A stretch of DNA of 64,000 nucleotides from Utricularia gibba (lineage: Eukaryota; Streptophyta; Magnoliopsida; Lamiales; Lentibulariaceae): positions 1,612,001 to 1,676,000 of the forward strand of contig NEEC01000018.1 in assembly GCA_002189035.1 (NCBI GenBank), given 5' to 3'. Made by a program: the position numbers and the translations under genes. Below the pieces are notes generated by a model. It worked only from the letters and a program-made list of their open reading frames with translations. It had not been told where the DNA came from and did no database searches. Shown one piece after another: positions 30,106 to 40,973 of the stretch (position 1 is the stretch's first letter; each line of letters begins with the position of its first letter).

Positions 30106-31354
30106 ACCACACGCTACAGAAACAATAAAGAGGCAGCTACAAACATAAGTTGTAATCAATTGTTTGAATACCCTCTCAATAGAGCCAAAAGGGAAGCAAC
30201 CAATAGTCAAATGCGCTCCAATAACATAATGATTAGGAACCCGCCAACAGAGAAGCAGCATTACCCAATTTCTAACGTCGACATCAGCTTTTTGCAGTTC
30301 TTAATGCAATCATGGTATAAATCACATTATGTTAAAGCATCATAAATTGATCACACTATCCCCTAATCAACACATTGACGAAAAATAATTAAATTCAAAG
30401 CAAATTCAACAGCTCGATTGAGCAAAAACTTCACTTTCCAGGGCATATTATGCCGACAAATAACTCACTAAGATACAAATAAGAAATAATCAACGCACAA
30501 CAAAATGCAACTGCATTTTAATAACTGAACACAACACAAAAAAAAAAAGAAAGCAGGATCACATGCTACCGTACCGAAGTTGCCACAAAAGCTAGATCTG
30601 CTGTAACTGCACGAGTTCCTCCACAAGTCAAACGTTGAAATAACCCGAAATCAAGGGATCGATCGATCCTACACACGACGGAGTACGAATCCTTTTGAAT
30701 TTCTTGCTTTCAAGAAGCCGGCGACAGTTACGCAGGGGCAAAAGTAGCTGCATTGTTCATCGCCGGAACAAGATCTGTTTATGGAGATCCAAACAACGCT
30801 CTCGAATTCAAAGCTCTTGGGCAATTATTCACTGCTTCAGGCGCACCCAAACACCCACTGAACTCCCACCGTTGATCGCCATCCGTCCCTTCTTTCCTTC
30901 ATCTTATCCACTCCCTTCTTAGCAATTTTTTATAATTATTTTTTTGTTTACTAAATAAAACATATTTATTGAAAATTACGTCCTTTTAATTTTAATATGT
31001 ATATAATTTATTTAATATTTATAAATATATTTATCAAATATAATTTTAATTATAAATTTATTTTAATATTAATAACTCGAATATATTATTAATTTAATTA
31101 TTTAATAAAAAATGATTACAGAGAATATTCAGCTACAATTTACACGTCATCAAGACTTTGGAGAAGGTGAATGCACAAAATATGCAGCAGCAGAAGCAGC
31201 AATTCAGAAAGGAGAAAGTCCGGCAAACTTGAGGCATTCCCGGGAAGCAACTTCCACACGTTTTGAGAGAAGGATGACGGACGTCACCTTGGCTTGGGAA
31301 TGGAGTTGGGCTGCTTGCAGCTGCATAGCTCGTGGTGAAAGTGATGATCAGGGC
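30106..31354. other. Intergenic: PTEN2 leader and IRX14 3' region
   Basis: Bases 30106 to about 30860 hold the PTEN2 5' UTR with one or more likely introns. Bases 30920-31110 are AT-rich. Bases 31112-31354 are the IRX14 3' UTR. No gene is supported. Confidence 0.5.
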
Positions 31355-33001
31355 TCAGTTGTCTGCAGCATGTCGAGTGGGAGTGTGCTTCTTCCTGCTC
31401 CGGGAGCTGCGTTTTCTCCTCCGGAGCTTTTCTGTGCCGCCGGAGATGGTCACAGGGTTTGTGGGATCGTGGGAGACGGCCAACTTCTCAGATGGGAGCT
31501 GGTGGGGTGTCTCCGGCCATGGAGTGCGCTTCGCGGGGACGGTGATCGGTAATGGGGAATCGATTATCCATCTGAGTGACACACAGAGGAGCAAAAGCAG
31601 ATTACACACTACACAGAGATCAAGTTCAGCATACCAAAAAGAGGGCTTCAGGTTCACCTTCTGATGAAGTAGGAGTGTAGGGTGCAGGAGACTAACCGGG
31701 GAGGGAATTTGCCGTCGGCTCTTGCCTCGACGCGCAGCCACCAGATCAAGATTTTCCGTCCACAGCTCCCAAGGGGCTCAACTACTGAGGAATCCTTCAA
31801 AAACTGTATTGGACTTTCCAGATTCTCTCCATTTCTCGTGAATTCTTCTAAATCCTTCACCCACACGGGTTTGTCTTCTGGTTTCTCCCACACTAGCCTT
31901 GAGTTCATCACAAAGCTAGCCCACTCCATCTTCCCAGGTAGAACAACTCCCTGATCACCAACATATGTTGCAGTTCGATTGGCAAATGGTTCGGTGTTGA
32001 AAGCATGCCATCCTGAATAGTGGTTGGAAGAGTTACAGGCAGGTCCCTGAACAGGAAACTGAGATCTCTTCTCATAGTTTTGCTCAGTAACACCACCCTG
32101 AACCTCAGGCAACTCTGTGCCTTCAAGGGTTCCTTGAAAAGCTAGAATTCCTAGAGAAACTGCACCTATCCACCTGATTCCCTGAATCTCATCAAAGAAT
32201 TCCAAACTATGCATGTTGCTGTCATCAGCAAAAACAATAATTCCATCTAGTCTCTTCTCTCTAACTATTCTGCACATTACAAGAACCTTCAAACCATAAG
32301 AATGGGTACTAGAAGCGAAAGGACAAATAAACACACATTTTCCAGTAATAAAGTAAGCACCTTAGAGCAAGAAGTCTCATTCTTGACTCATGTTTAATGC
32401 GATCTACCCACAAAAGTGGCATTTTCTCCTCAAAACCAATGTGAATAGTTTTTAGACCTGAATTTGCTATCAGTGAAGCAGTTTCACTGGTAGCTCCACC
32501 AGCTTCAACAACGATCCAAATAAGATCATATGGCACGTTCATCAAAGAATTCATCAAACCTGTAAGATGCAGTGCTTGAAAAGTTCTAAGGTATGTTGGC
32601 GTTACAGCAATCACAGTTCTGGGATTCTTAACCCCATACTGTGATCTTTGCACCATCTGAATCTGCTCCATTATTCTGTGTGCCTTCATCGTCTCCGCTG
32701 GATCTGGGTGAGGCCACGGCCTAATCAATATTCCGTGGCGACCCACTACAACTCTACTTGCACCACGAGCGACGGAGGTGTTGGTTTCCGGCGAGGAATT
32801 GGCTACGGGGGAAGGCGGTAATATTTGAAAATTGGTGTATACAGTGGTGGCAGGGGATGAATTTCTAGAAACAAGGATGAATAAAACAAGCCGGGAAAAA
32901 CGGAAACCAAGCACCAAACTAATTAGGCAACAGAGGACCTGAAGAACCAACCAGAACATATTCGCCGGAGACTTCACTGCCCCATCCACCGCGGCGTCCA
33001 T
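31355..33001 (-). CDS. IRX14: Xylan xylosyltransferase IRX14-like (GT43), start codon in doubt
   Basis: GT43 proteins work with IRX9 and IRX10 to build the xylan backbone in the Golgi. Three exons, 33001-32361, 32269-31697 and 31571-31355, give 476 aa from the ATG at 33001. The signal anchor MFWLVLQVLCCLISLVLGF is followed by SRVVVGRHGILIRPWPHP, VIAVTPTYLRTFQALHLTG, DLIWIVVEAGG, GIIVFADDSNMHS (DDS is the DxD site), PVQGPACNSS, EPLGSCGRKILIWWLRVEAR and a Lys/Arg-rich tail. The family normally starts about 23 residues earlier with MKLSALQQS...RRSNSFR. Here KQLTSLLQQGRRSNSFRG is encoded in frame just upstream but has no ATG: the expected ATGAAG is AAGAAG preceded by TAA. Either one T is missing at 33068-33070, or translation starts at 33001. 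Confidence 0.9.
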
Positions 33002-33067
33002 AGGGGGAGATACACCCCGGAAACTGTTGCTCCGGCGTCCTTGCTGTAGCAGCGACGTTAGCTGCTT

Positions 33068-33070
33068 CTT
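33068..33070 (-). other. Probable lost start codon of IRX14
   Basis: The minus strand reads TTTAAAAGAAGCAG where TTTAAAATGAAGCAG would place a start codon directly before the conserved RRSNSFR N-terminal tail. The difference is one missing T. A TTTCAG acceptor-like site lies about 36 bases upstream. Confidence 0.5.
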
Positions 33071-34594
33071 TTAAACCGTTTCTCCGGCTCTGGGTCACTG
33101 AAACAACAACGACAAAATACCCAGATTCCGGAACCGGGGAAAGGAAACCAATTGGGTTTCGTTGTTTGGCCGGAGTTCGGCACTTAATCGATGGGTTTTC
33201 TTCGGGATCACAATCCAAATATCAACTGAGGCGGCCTCCACCGTTTCACTTTCAGCAGCTTCTTGTCCCGTCAGAGGCCATCAAGAAACCCCACGAAAAG
33301 AACAATAGAAGCAGTGTTGGAACTTCAAACACGGCAACTTCTCTCAACTTGGTGACGGAAGAAATCTAGCGTCACTACCCCTAGAAGCCACAACTTGCAA
33401 ACAAGGGGGAGGCAGAAACCCATTTTTTAATCACAGATTGCCGTTAAATTCCGTCATCTCCCTCGGAGGCAAGTTACTCCCCACATCTCAGAGTGAAGAA
33501 ATCTACTGTTCCCCCATGCGTCTAGTTAACCTATCAACAAAACCATACCCAACGCATCATTCAAGAAAAGCATAGGAATGAATGATCGGCGGGGGCATCC
33601 ATCCATCACCTCGGACTTACCTTCGCCCCTGACAAGCAACGAATGGCAGGGGCTGAGTTGAGCTGAGCCCAGCCGCGTAGTGTCTGAGTGAGAGTGATGA
33701 TGATCAGAAAGATGATGGATGTAAAAATGAAGAAATATATGGTTGTGTCTGCAAGAAAATTGGCACAACCAAATTATAAGAATCACAGAGTGTCTCTCTC
33801 TTCTCCTGTGTTGATGTTCTCAATCCCCAGCAACTTTGGTCCTTGGAGGAGCTTCTGGGCCTGACCGGTTTAGAAAATAGGAGCCATTTCTGGTTGAATC
33901 ACGCTGGCCACCCCCAGTATGGGCTCCATCATTGTCAACAGATTCCTCCCATGTGCCGATTCAAACTGTTCTTCCTTAGAAAGGATGTGAGCAAGCAAGC
34001 TGATGTTTGATTCAGTGGGATTCAAGCCATTAACATGGCCATGGATTCTCTTGAGAGTGGAAGGAGGTGTGGCTCCAGTTTTGAAGTTCAGTGGAGCTAC
34101 AGAAGAGGATGCTGACATTCACGGGGAGAAAGCTGTGCGTTTCAACATCAACAGGATGTTTACTGCTCCGGACAATGAGTGGGGGCGAACGTGCAGCGTT
34201 GTGATGGTATGAAACTGGATACAAATTTTTATAGAATCAAAGCTTCATATGGTTTCAGTATCACATGCCATGGAGAGTTCTCTGTGGATGATCGATGCTT
34301 GTTCGACATCATCCAGATTCATGATGGAAGAACCCGCTACTTTCATGATAGATCATATGGTAAATGAGAAAAATCTTTGGCATTAGCATCAATGAAGCAG
34401 AGATGGAGGTGAACAAAATATTATTCACATAGGAGTATACAAACAAGGAGATCAAACAATCCACCAAATGAATATGAATGAAGAATGAAGACGAATGCAT
34501 GGCTGACTAAGAAAACAAGCAGAAAATGACTTGGCAAGAGGGAAAAAAGAAAGGCATCCTGCAACACAACCAACCTTTATCTTCCCCCATGTTT
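33071..34594. other. Intergenic between IRX14 and MGDG synthase
   Basis: Apart from the uncertain candidate at 33820-34119, this holds the IRX14 promoter and leader (33070 to about 33790) and the MGDG synthase 3' UTR (about 34370-34594). Nothing else is recognisable. Confidence 0.45.
33820..34119 (-). CDS. Unassigned candidate coding exon, frame broken
   Basis: I do not recognise this. On the minus strand one frame reads MSASSSVAPLNFKTGATPPS..LLAHILSKEEQFESAHG. Another reads EESVDNDGAHTGGGQRDS..NGSYFLNRSGPEAPPRTKVAGD and stops at 33820. Both have protein-like composition and differ by one missing base, which would fit either CCC at 33948-33950 or CCCCC at 33911-33915 (plus strand), the same error type seen in six known genes nearby. 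The ATG follows a stop codon directly, and a TTCTGTAG acceptor-like site lies just inside, so this may be a terminal exon of a gene whose first exons I cannot place (34200-34360). It could also be a relic or chance frame. It sits between MGD and IRX14 on the same strand. Confidence 0.28.
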
Positions 34595-36495
34595 TTAGCA
34601 TATGAAGTTCGGGAGCGTGGACGTCAACACGTACGGCATGCTATTTCTCTGGCAGTAGAGCTTGTGAATATCATTTACAATGTCGAACACTGCATTCGGC
34701 TTTGCCAGCTTCCGTGCATTTTCAGACATTCTCTTTAGCTCCTCCTTCTTTGTGGTAAACCATTCAGCCACATTTCTTGCAATTTCATGCGGATCTCGGG
34801 TGAAAATGCCAGCACCATTGTCAACCACATATGGAACATTGCCCTTCTCCTGCCCTGGTATGTAGTCATTTAGAATAAGGGGAAGGCCACAGATGAATGC
34901 CTCTGCAATGGTACCAGGACCTGCCTGTAAAATCAAAACTCCATTAGTGAGCAAGAGACTTCAAGTAGTTAGTAACTGCCAATAGGAACAAGGCCATGGT
35001 GTCAAGAGACCTTTGTGACAATGCAGTCACAAGCACCCATCCACTTCTGCATCTCTTTCTCAAACCCTCTTACCTGATACAAGGAAACAACAGCCGTTGA
35101 CCACTAACATCGTCATTCAACGATTGTAATGAATAGTGAGAAAATGCAAGTACCATGACAGGGACTTTCCAAACAACTGATAGCAATGCTTCAACCAGAG
35201 CTTCATTGCGACCACATATAATTATCAATTGACCAATTGGCTTCTTGAGTTTTTTATCGTACAGAGCATCAGCTAGAATCTGTGCGGTCTTCTCTACTGG
35301 CCCGATAAGCCCCATTAGGAGGACTGCTGGCAACTCAGAGTCCATCTTCAGCTCGAGCCTCAATTCATCCTGAAATCATGAAAAAAAACACATCAGAACA
35401 CGACCCTTCAAGACACTAATCTTGTGCAAGCTGTGCAGAAAAGTGACAGACCTTGGACTGAACGGACCGAACAAAAGAAGGACGGATGGGTAATCCGAAT
35501 AAACGAAGTTGAGACTCTTCAAGCCCGTCAAGTAGAGCCCTCTTTGCTATCTCGTCCGAGGGGCAGTACAATCTCGTCACCAATGGTTCGAACCTGGGGC
35601 AATAAGTCCACAAATATCAGTTGAGAGCTCCATTTCCAGTTTGTTCCCATGACAAACAGAGATGATGAAGAAGAAGCACATCACCATGTTCGGTGGCAAG
35701 TAGTTAGATCAGTAACAACAGTAACGAAAAGCACTTTCTTGTCTAGATTTTGCCATTTCAGGACCTTGATAGGAATGTGCTGCATTAACGGATGTACAGT
35801 GATGATTATATCAGGCTTATACTCCATCAATCCAACTTCCACCTCCCTTTACAACAAAGATTAAAACATGAATGCATCAATCCTCTGTACTTACTACATA
35901 GGGCTCAATCCAGAATTGAAAAAAGTGCTTCTTCAAGTCTAAACTGAAAATGAATAGAAAAAGGATTCGTACTTTGCGTAATAAACAGCCAATGCGGCAA
36001 GATAGACGGAGTGTACCCATTTTGGAGAAGTTGTATGGAAAGTAACATTCCAAATCTTGGCATGGTTGACCATGAATTTGTATTGACCCTCCAAATCATT
36101 CAAAGGCCAACCAGTGTACTCCTTCCACACATCCTTAACAAACACCTGCGACATGAAGAAAACAAAATCCCATAAATCAGAGCTACCAACCCAGATTCAC
36201 AAACGCAATCACCCCCAGCACTTACGCGGTACTTATCCCCAAATTCAAGTTGAAATGCAGTACGAAGCGCCTCGGCCGAGGCTCTATGACCACCGCCAGT
36301 ATCACTCATAAGAATAAGAACATTCTTCGTTCTGTCGGAGCACATTTGGTCCATTTCCGTCTTACCCTCGTCTTCCTCATACTCAATCACATATTTTCGC
36401 CTCTTGAGACTGCACCCGCTCCCGAAGCCGTAAACACCAACTCTTTGGAACACCTTATCAATAGACTCGCGCGGAGACGCTGCCTTGACCACCAT
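34595..36495 (-). CDS. MGD: Monogalactosyldiacylglycerol synthase, type B (MGD2/3-like)
   Basis: This enzyme transfers galactose from UDP-galactose to diacylglycerol at the plastid outer envelope; type B enzymes respond to phosphate shortage. Seven exons: 36495-36226, 36145-35973, 35846-35685, 35593-35452, 35369-35154, 35073-35011, 34924-34595, giving 451 aa in one frame. Hallmarks: [19 protein letters not shown] (residues 58-76), [17 protein letters not shown] (type B wording), [53 protein letters not shown] and [19 protein letters not shown]. Odd point: the Gly-rich loop after VLLM, GGGEGMGPV in relatives, is GLIGPV here (residues 269-274), three residues shorter with most glycines and the Glu gone. 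The start at 36495 fits type B length, but the frame stays open for 94 more codons upstream with an ATG at 36777. Confidence 0.93.
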
Positions 36496-37460
36496 AGCCG
36501 TCGGATCTGCGTTGTCAGAGGTGTCCGAAAGTGGAGCGCAGAAGCGGCAGCAGCAGCAGTAGCGTACGGCGGCGTCGGCAGGGGGGCAATCGGAGTCGGA
36601 GAGCCTGGGCGGAAGGAGGGGGCAGGGGCACGTGATTGATTTATAGTGACAGTGAGGTGGGAGGGTGATGGATGATGTATGGATGGATGGGTTTGCATGT
36701 ATGGGGAGGATGAATGTGAGCCGTTGGATGGGGAATGTTCTCCATGGAGATGCGGATAATAGCATGCCCATGTTCATCTAATCATTCACATGGAATGACA
36801 GTTGTCCATCACATTTCTCTCTCTTTCTTTCCTGGTTGCCGTGTGATCCGGGCCCCACATGACAATTACTGGAATACGATCATGTAGATCCACCTGGATT
36901 TGTCACCTAATCCCCATTTCATTATAACTAATTCTGGGTCCCACTGTCTATGGGCCACATAATGGGCCTTCTTGTGAAACCTAATGGGCCATATATTTAT
37001 TGGGCCTGAAAGCCCGTCCCAAGCTTGAGCTCCATTCTCTCTCTCTCTCTCTCTCTCTGCAGTCTGCAGGTTGGAATTCGGAACTTCCCGATTCCTGCGG
37101 TTTTTTTTTTTTTTTGGCGGGCATCTCTCAGCTTAGTGTTTGCTTGGTTATTGTTGTGCAGTATAAAGTAGGGTAATCTCTGGTTTCTCTGAATATTGAC
37201 CGAATTAGCATGTTACTTTTGGTTTCCTAGTATAGTACTTTGTGTGGCATGCGGTTCTAAGGACTTCGAGGCGTTGATTTGTCCACATTTTTTTCGGTGT
37301 TTTTTGTTACTGAAAATGGTTTCTGGAGTGTTCTTGCATCCTGTAGTGCTTGTTGGTGGTGTAGATGGTCAAAGGACGATTTTTTTTCTAGTTCTTTGTC
37401 TGAATGCTGAATTTTTGTCTGTCTTGTTCGTTAATCTTTTTTGTGGGTAACATGTTGCAG
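36496..37460. promoter_or_regulatory. Divergent promoter region MGD / DBR1
   Basis: The two start codons are about 0.97 kb apart. A (CT)n tract lies at 37036-37058, a common feature of plant 5' UTRs and core promoters, followed by a DBR1 5' UTR intron whose acceptor (TTGCAG) abuts the ATG at 37461. Confidence 0.5.
37036..37058. repeat. (CT)n microsatellite in DBR1 leader
   Basis: About eleven uninterrupted CT units at the presumed transcription start region of the debranching enzyme gene. Confidence 0.9.
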
Positions 37461-39804
37461 ATGCGAATAGCTGTAGAAGGATGCATGCATGGAGATCTGG
37501 ACAATGTTTATGATACAATTTTACACCTGGAAGAGGTTGAGAAAGTCAAGATTGATCTTCTCATTTGTTGCGGAGATTTTCAGGTATGTTAGTAGTATCA
37601 AGGCATGGAGATAATGGCTGAACGTTGCCTTTGCTTTTATGTTTTGTATGCAGCATCCCTTTGAATGTTGATCATTTGTGCCTATCAGGCTGTTCGAAAT
37701 GAGAAAGACCTAGAAAGTTTAAATGTTCCTCCCAAATATCGGAAAATGAATTCTTTCTGGAAGTATTACTCTGGGGAGAAAGTTGCTCCAATTCTGACTG
37801 TGTTCGTTGGGGGGAACCATGAAGCATCCAACTATCTCTGGGAACTGTGAGTTGTTGTTTGTTAACATATGTATAGAAGTTTTTCTTAGTATTCAGTGAT
37901 TATGAGTTTAAAATGTTGCATTTTGATACTTACCACATCAATGAAGATGGTTCATCCTCCTCATCTTGTGCATGAATTAAAAAACTTGACTTGGAGAGTT
38001 GCCATGTGATATTTCTTCAAATGAGTAGTAAAGATGATTCTACATTGCAAATGCAGTGTTGAAGTCATGTCCAAGAATATTTCATCTCAATCTTTTTGGT
38101 GATACTATTTTCTCCTAAAATCTTAGATACTATGGAGGATGGGTCGCCCCAAGAATCTACTTTCTTGGATTTTCTGGAGTAGTTAAGTATGGAAATCTCC
38201 GTATTGCTGGAGTTTCTGGAATTTATAAAAAGCATCACTATCATTTAGGTAAGAAATTAATTTATCGGTGTAATGCTGGGTTCTTTGTCCATATGTTGAA
38301 TCTTCATATCTGCCTCAGAAACTTTCCAAGAGCTACTTGTAATCAAATATATGTACTCTTGGCTTTGATTGCTGCTCAGAAAATTTGCATATCACATTGC
38401 TTACTAACAGGACACTATGAGAAGTTCCCATATAATGAACAGGACATCCGCTCCATATATCATGTCCGTGAGTATGATGTTCAGAAGCTCATGGAAATTC
38501 AAGAGCCTGTTGATATATTTCTTTCTCATGATTGGCCACTTGGCATTACCAACTATGGAAACTTGGCAGATCTTCTACGAAAAAAGCCTTTCTTTGAATC
38601 AGAGGTACAAATAGTGTTTGTCTACAACATTTTGAATAGTCGCAATATGCTGGCCGATTTTTTGTTGATTGATTGTCGACTGAAAATAATTTCATCTTTT
38701 GAACTTTTAACAGATAAATGCGGGAACATTAGGCAATCAGCCTGCAGCTGTTCTAATGTCTAAGCTGAGGCCATCTTACTGGTTTTCTGCTCATTTGCAC
38801 TGCAAATTTTCTGCTCTTGTTCAACATGGAGAAAATGGCCCATTCACAAAATTTCTTGCCCTTGATAAGTGCCTCCCTGGAAAAAGTTTTTTGCAGGTAA
38901 CTAACTCTGTTTTTTTAGCAAGAGTATGATTCATTTGGAGGAGTTAAGCAGAGTACTCAGTTACATTATTGGTGTTGCAGGTTGTTGAAGTCGAATCAGA
39001 GGCAGGACCACATGATCTTCACTTTGATGAAGAATGGCTTGCAATTACAAAGAAGTTTAACTCAGTTTTTCCACGATGTAGAATTGGGAGAAGTTTCAGG
39101 TAATTCAATTTGACTTGGCCATGTTGCTGATTTTTTAACTGGGTCATGAGTTCACTGGTGATATGATGCTATGTATAGTGAGGCTAAGCCAGACATAGAT
39201 GAATGCCGCAAGTATGTTAAAGATAAGCTGCAAACACGAGACAACAGACCTTTTGATTTTGTCCAAACTGCACCTTGTCATAATGCGTCTCAACCTGTTA
39301 GTACTACCACTAATAGTGCAGGTGAGTAATCTCAGCCTCCAACACTTCCCTGCTTTATAATCAAGAATTATCTCTGACCCGCAGGGGGAGAAAATGGGAA
39401 ATGATATTAGGTTAAAGCTCAGGTTCTGACGCCCCTTTTTTTTTTCATTACTTCAGGGCATTATAAGAATCCCCAAACCGAAGCTTTATTAGACTTTTTG
39501 GGACTTGAGTATTGTCTTGATACCCCTGCTGAAGTTACTAACAAATCCCAAATTCCAGGTTTGCTTATTTCAAGAACTGAATACGTAGCTCTCTTCTAGT
39601 TTTGCTTCCCAACTTAATGCTATTGCTTGTCATATGCTTCCTTAACCAACTTATTTGATTGTGTTCAAACCACCATCCGGCACATCAGTGGGCCGATATG
39701 ATCTGATAGAAATGGTATATAGCTTCAGCTCATCTCTGTATCACTAAACAGGCGATCCACCTGATTCCGACAACAGCCCTGTTGATTCTGAGGAGGAAGG
39801 TTAA
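37461..39804 (+). CDS. DBR1: Lariat debranching enzyme
   Basis: DBR1 cleaves the 2'-5' bond of excised intron lariats. Nine exons: 37461-37583, 37689-37846, 38127-38248, 38411-38604, 38714-38896, 38981-39099, 39179-39321, 39457-39558, 39752-39804; 1197 nt, 398 aa. The metallophosphoesterase motifs are GCMHGDLD (Cys8 and His10, Cys replacing the usual Asp as in other DBR1 proteins), CGDFQ (37-41), [14 protein letters not shown] and SAHLHCKF. Also typical are [30 protein letters not shown] and [21 protein letters not shown]. The C-terminal tail is acidic ([13 protein letters not shown]) and poorly conserved in the family. All introns are GT-AG. No defects seen. Confidence 0.97.
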
Positions 39805-40973
39805 ACGTAGTAATTCAAGTGTTCAAATGTATGAAGAATGGAGTTTTGAAACTTACCGATGTTTTTTCATTACAGTATGTAGCGAAAACGTAGACATCGC
39901 CATTCATTATCTGAGTTAGGTGCCAACCAACCAGATTTTTTTTAAAAAAAGGTAACTGCAGTAACTTACTGTGTAATATTGCGGATAACTGCAGCAAGAA
40001 TCAGATATGTTACACCAAATGCATCTAAAGCAATAACATGGTTAATATGTTTCATCATCTAATCCTCTGTAAAAACTAGAAACACTGGTAAAAAAATGCT
40101 GAGAGGTAAATGAAATGTTCCGCTTTGTTCTCTTAAAGAAAGGTGTTTTTGGTGTTACGGTCTTCAAAGTTATGCGATTCCTGCAATTATGGCGAAAAAG
40201 TGAACCTTTGTTGTCTGGTTTGTAGGTTGAAGGATAAAGATGGCCGTCTGTGATGCGAACAAGTAAAAAGATGGAATCTTGAATCCGTTAGAGTTGTAGT
40301 GGGAAACGCATTTATAGAAAATTTCAATGTTGGAGCGCTCATCCTGACAGACGATCACGTGAGTGTTGCAGTTTCCAGACAGTGCTAGACCCACAGTTGC
40401 ATCCTCTTTATTCCTTTCTCCACATGGAGTTGTGGGAAAAACCACCCACCCACATCTCCCTGTAAATGATCGCCATTTTCTTTCTTCTCCTTCCTCCGCA
40501 TCTTTTATTGTTTTTTGGTCTGTTCACTGTCACACACATGTCTCCTCCGGTCTCCACATGGAGTATCGACAAAACCTCCACTGTCCTCGGTTATCATTTC
40601 TCCCACCCATTTCCTTTGGAGCATTTATGATGGAGGGAATGCCGCTCCCTACTTTGTCTGTGGATCTGGGAAGGATTGATAGGTGACCCGTGGATCCCGA
40701 GTTCTTGTTATCTTTTTTTTTTTTTCACTTTTGCGGTTTTCACTGGTCTCAGGCCAATGAAGTTGAAGCTTTTTGGGAGATGGATATGGGTTTCTTTTTG
40801 CAAGCTCGGATCTTTCTGTTCTTACAAATGCTAGTGAGGTTTTAGTTTGATGCCTGAGGGATTTAGCATGAGGAGACATGGTTTTCGCCCTTGAATTTTG
40901 CTGTTCTTTGAGAGAATTCCAGCTCTAGAGAGTGGGGATCTTGTTAATTGACCCAAGGAGGAGAAGATTGAAA
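39805..40973. other. Intergenic: DBR1 3' end and LNG/TRM leader
   Basis: The stretch from about 39805 to 40300 looks like 3' UTR and spacer. Bases 40440-40973 look like a long pyrimidine-rich leader of the next gene. Open frames here have no recognisable similarity. Confidence 0.5.

Noticed and set aside
31112-31664. Two long plus-strand frames opposite IRX14
   Set aside because: They are antisense shadows of the Lys/Arg-rich IRX14 last exon and its 3' UTR, with no similarity of their own.
35585-35600. GGTTCGAACC, resembling a tRNA T-arm
   Set aside because: It lies at the start of MGD exon 4 and no acceptor stem, D-arm or anticodon arm fits around it.
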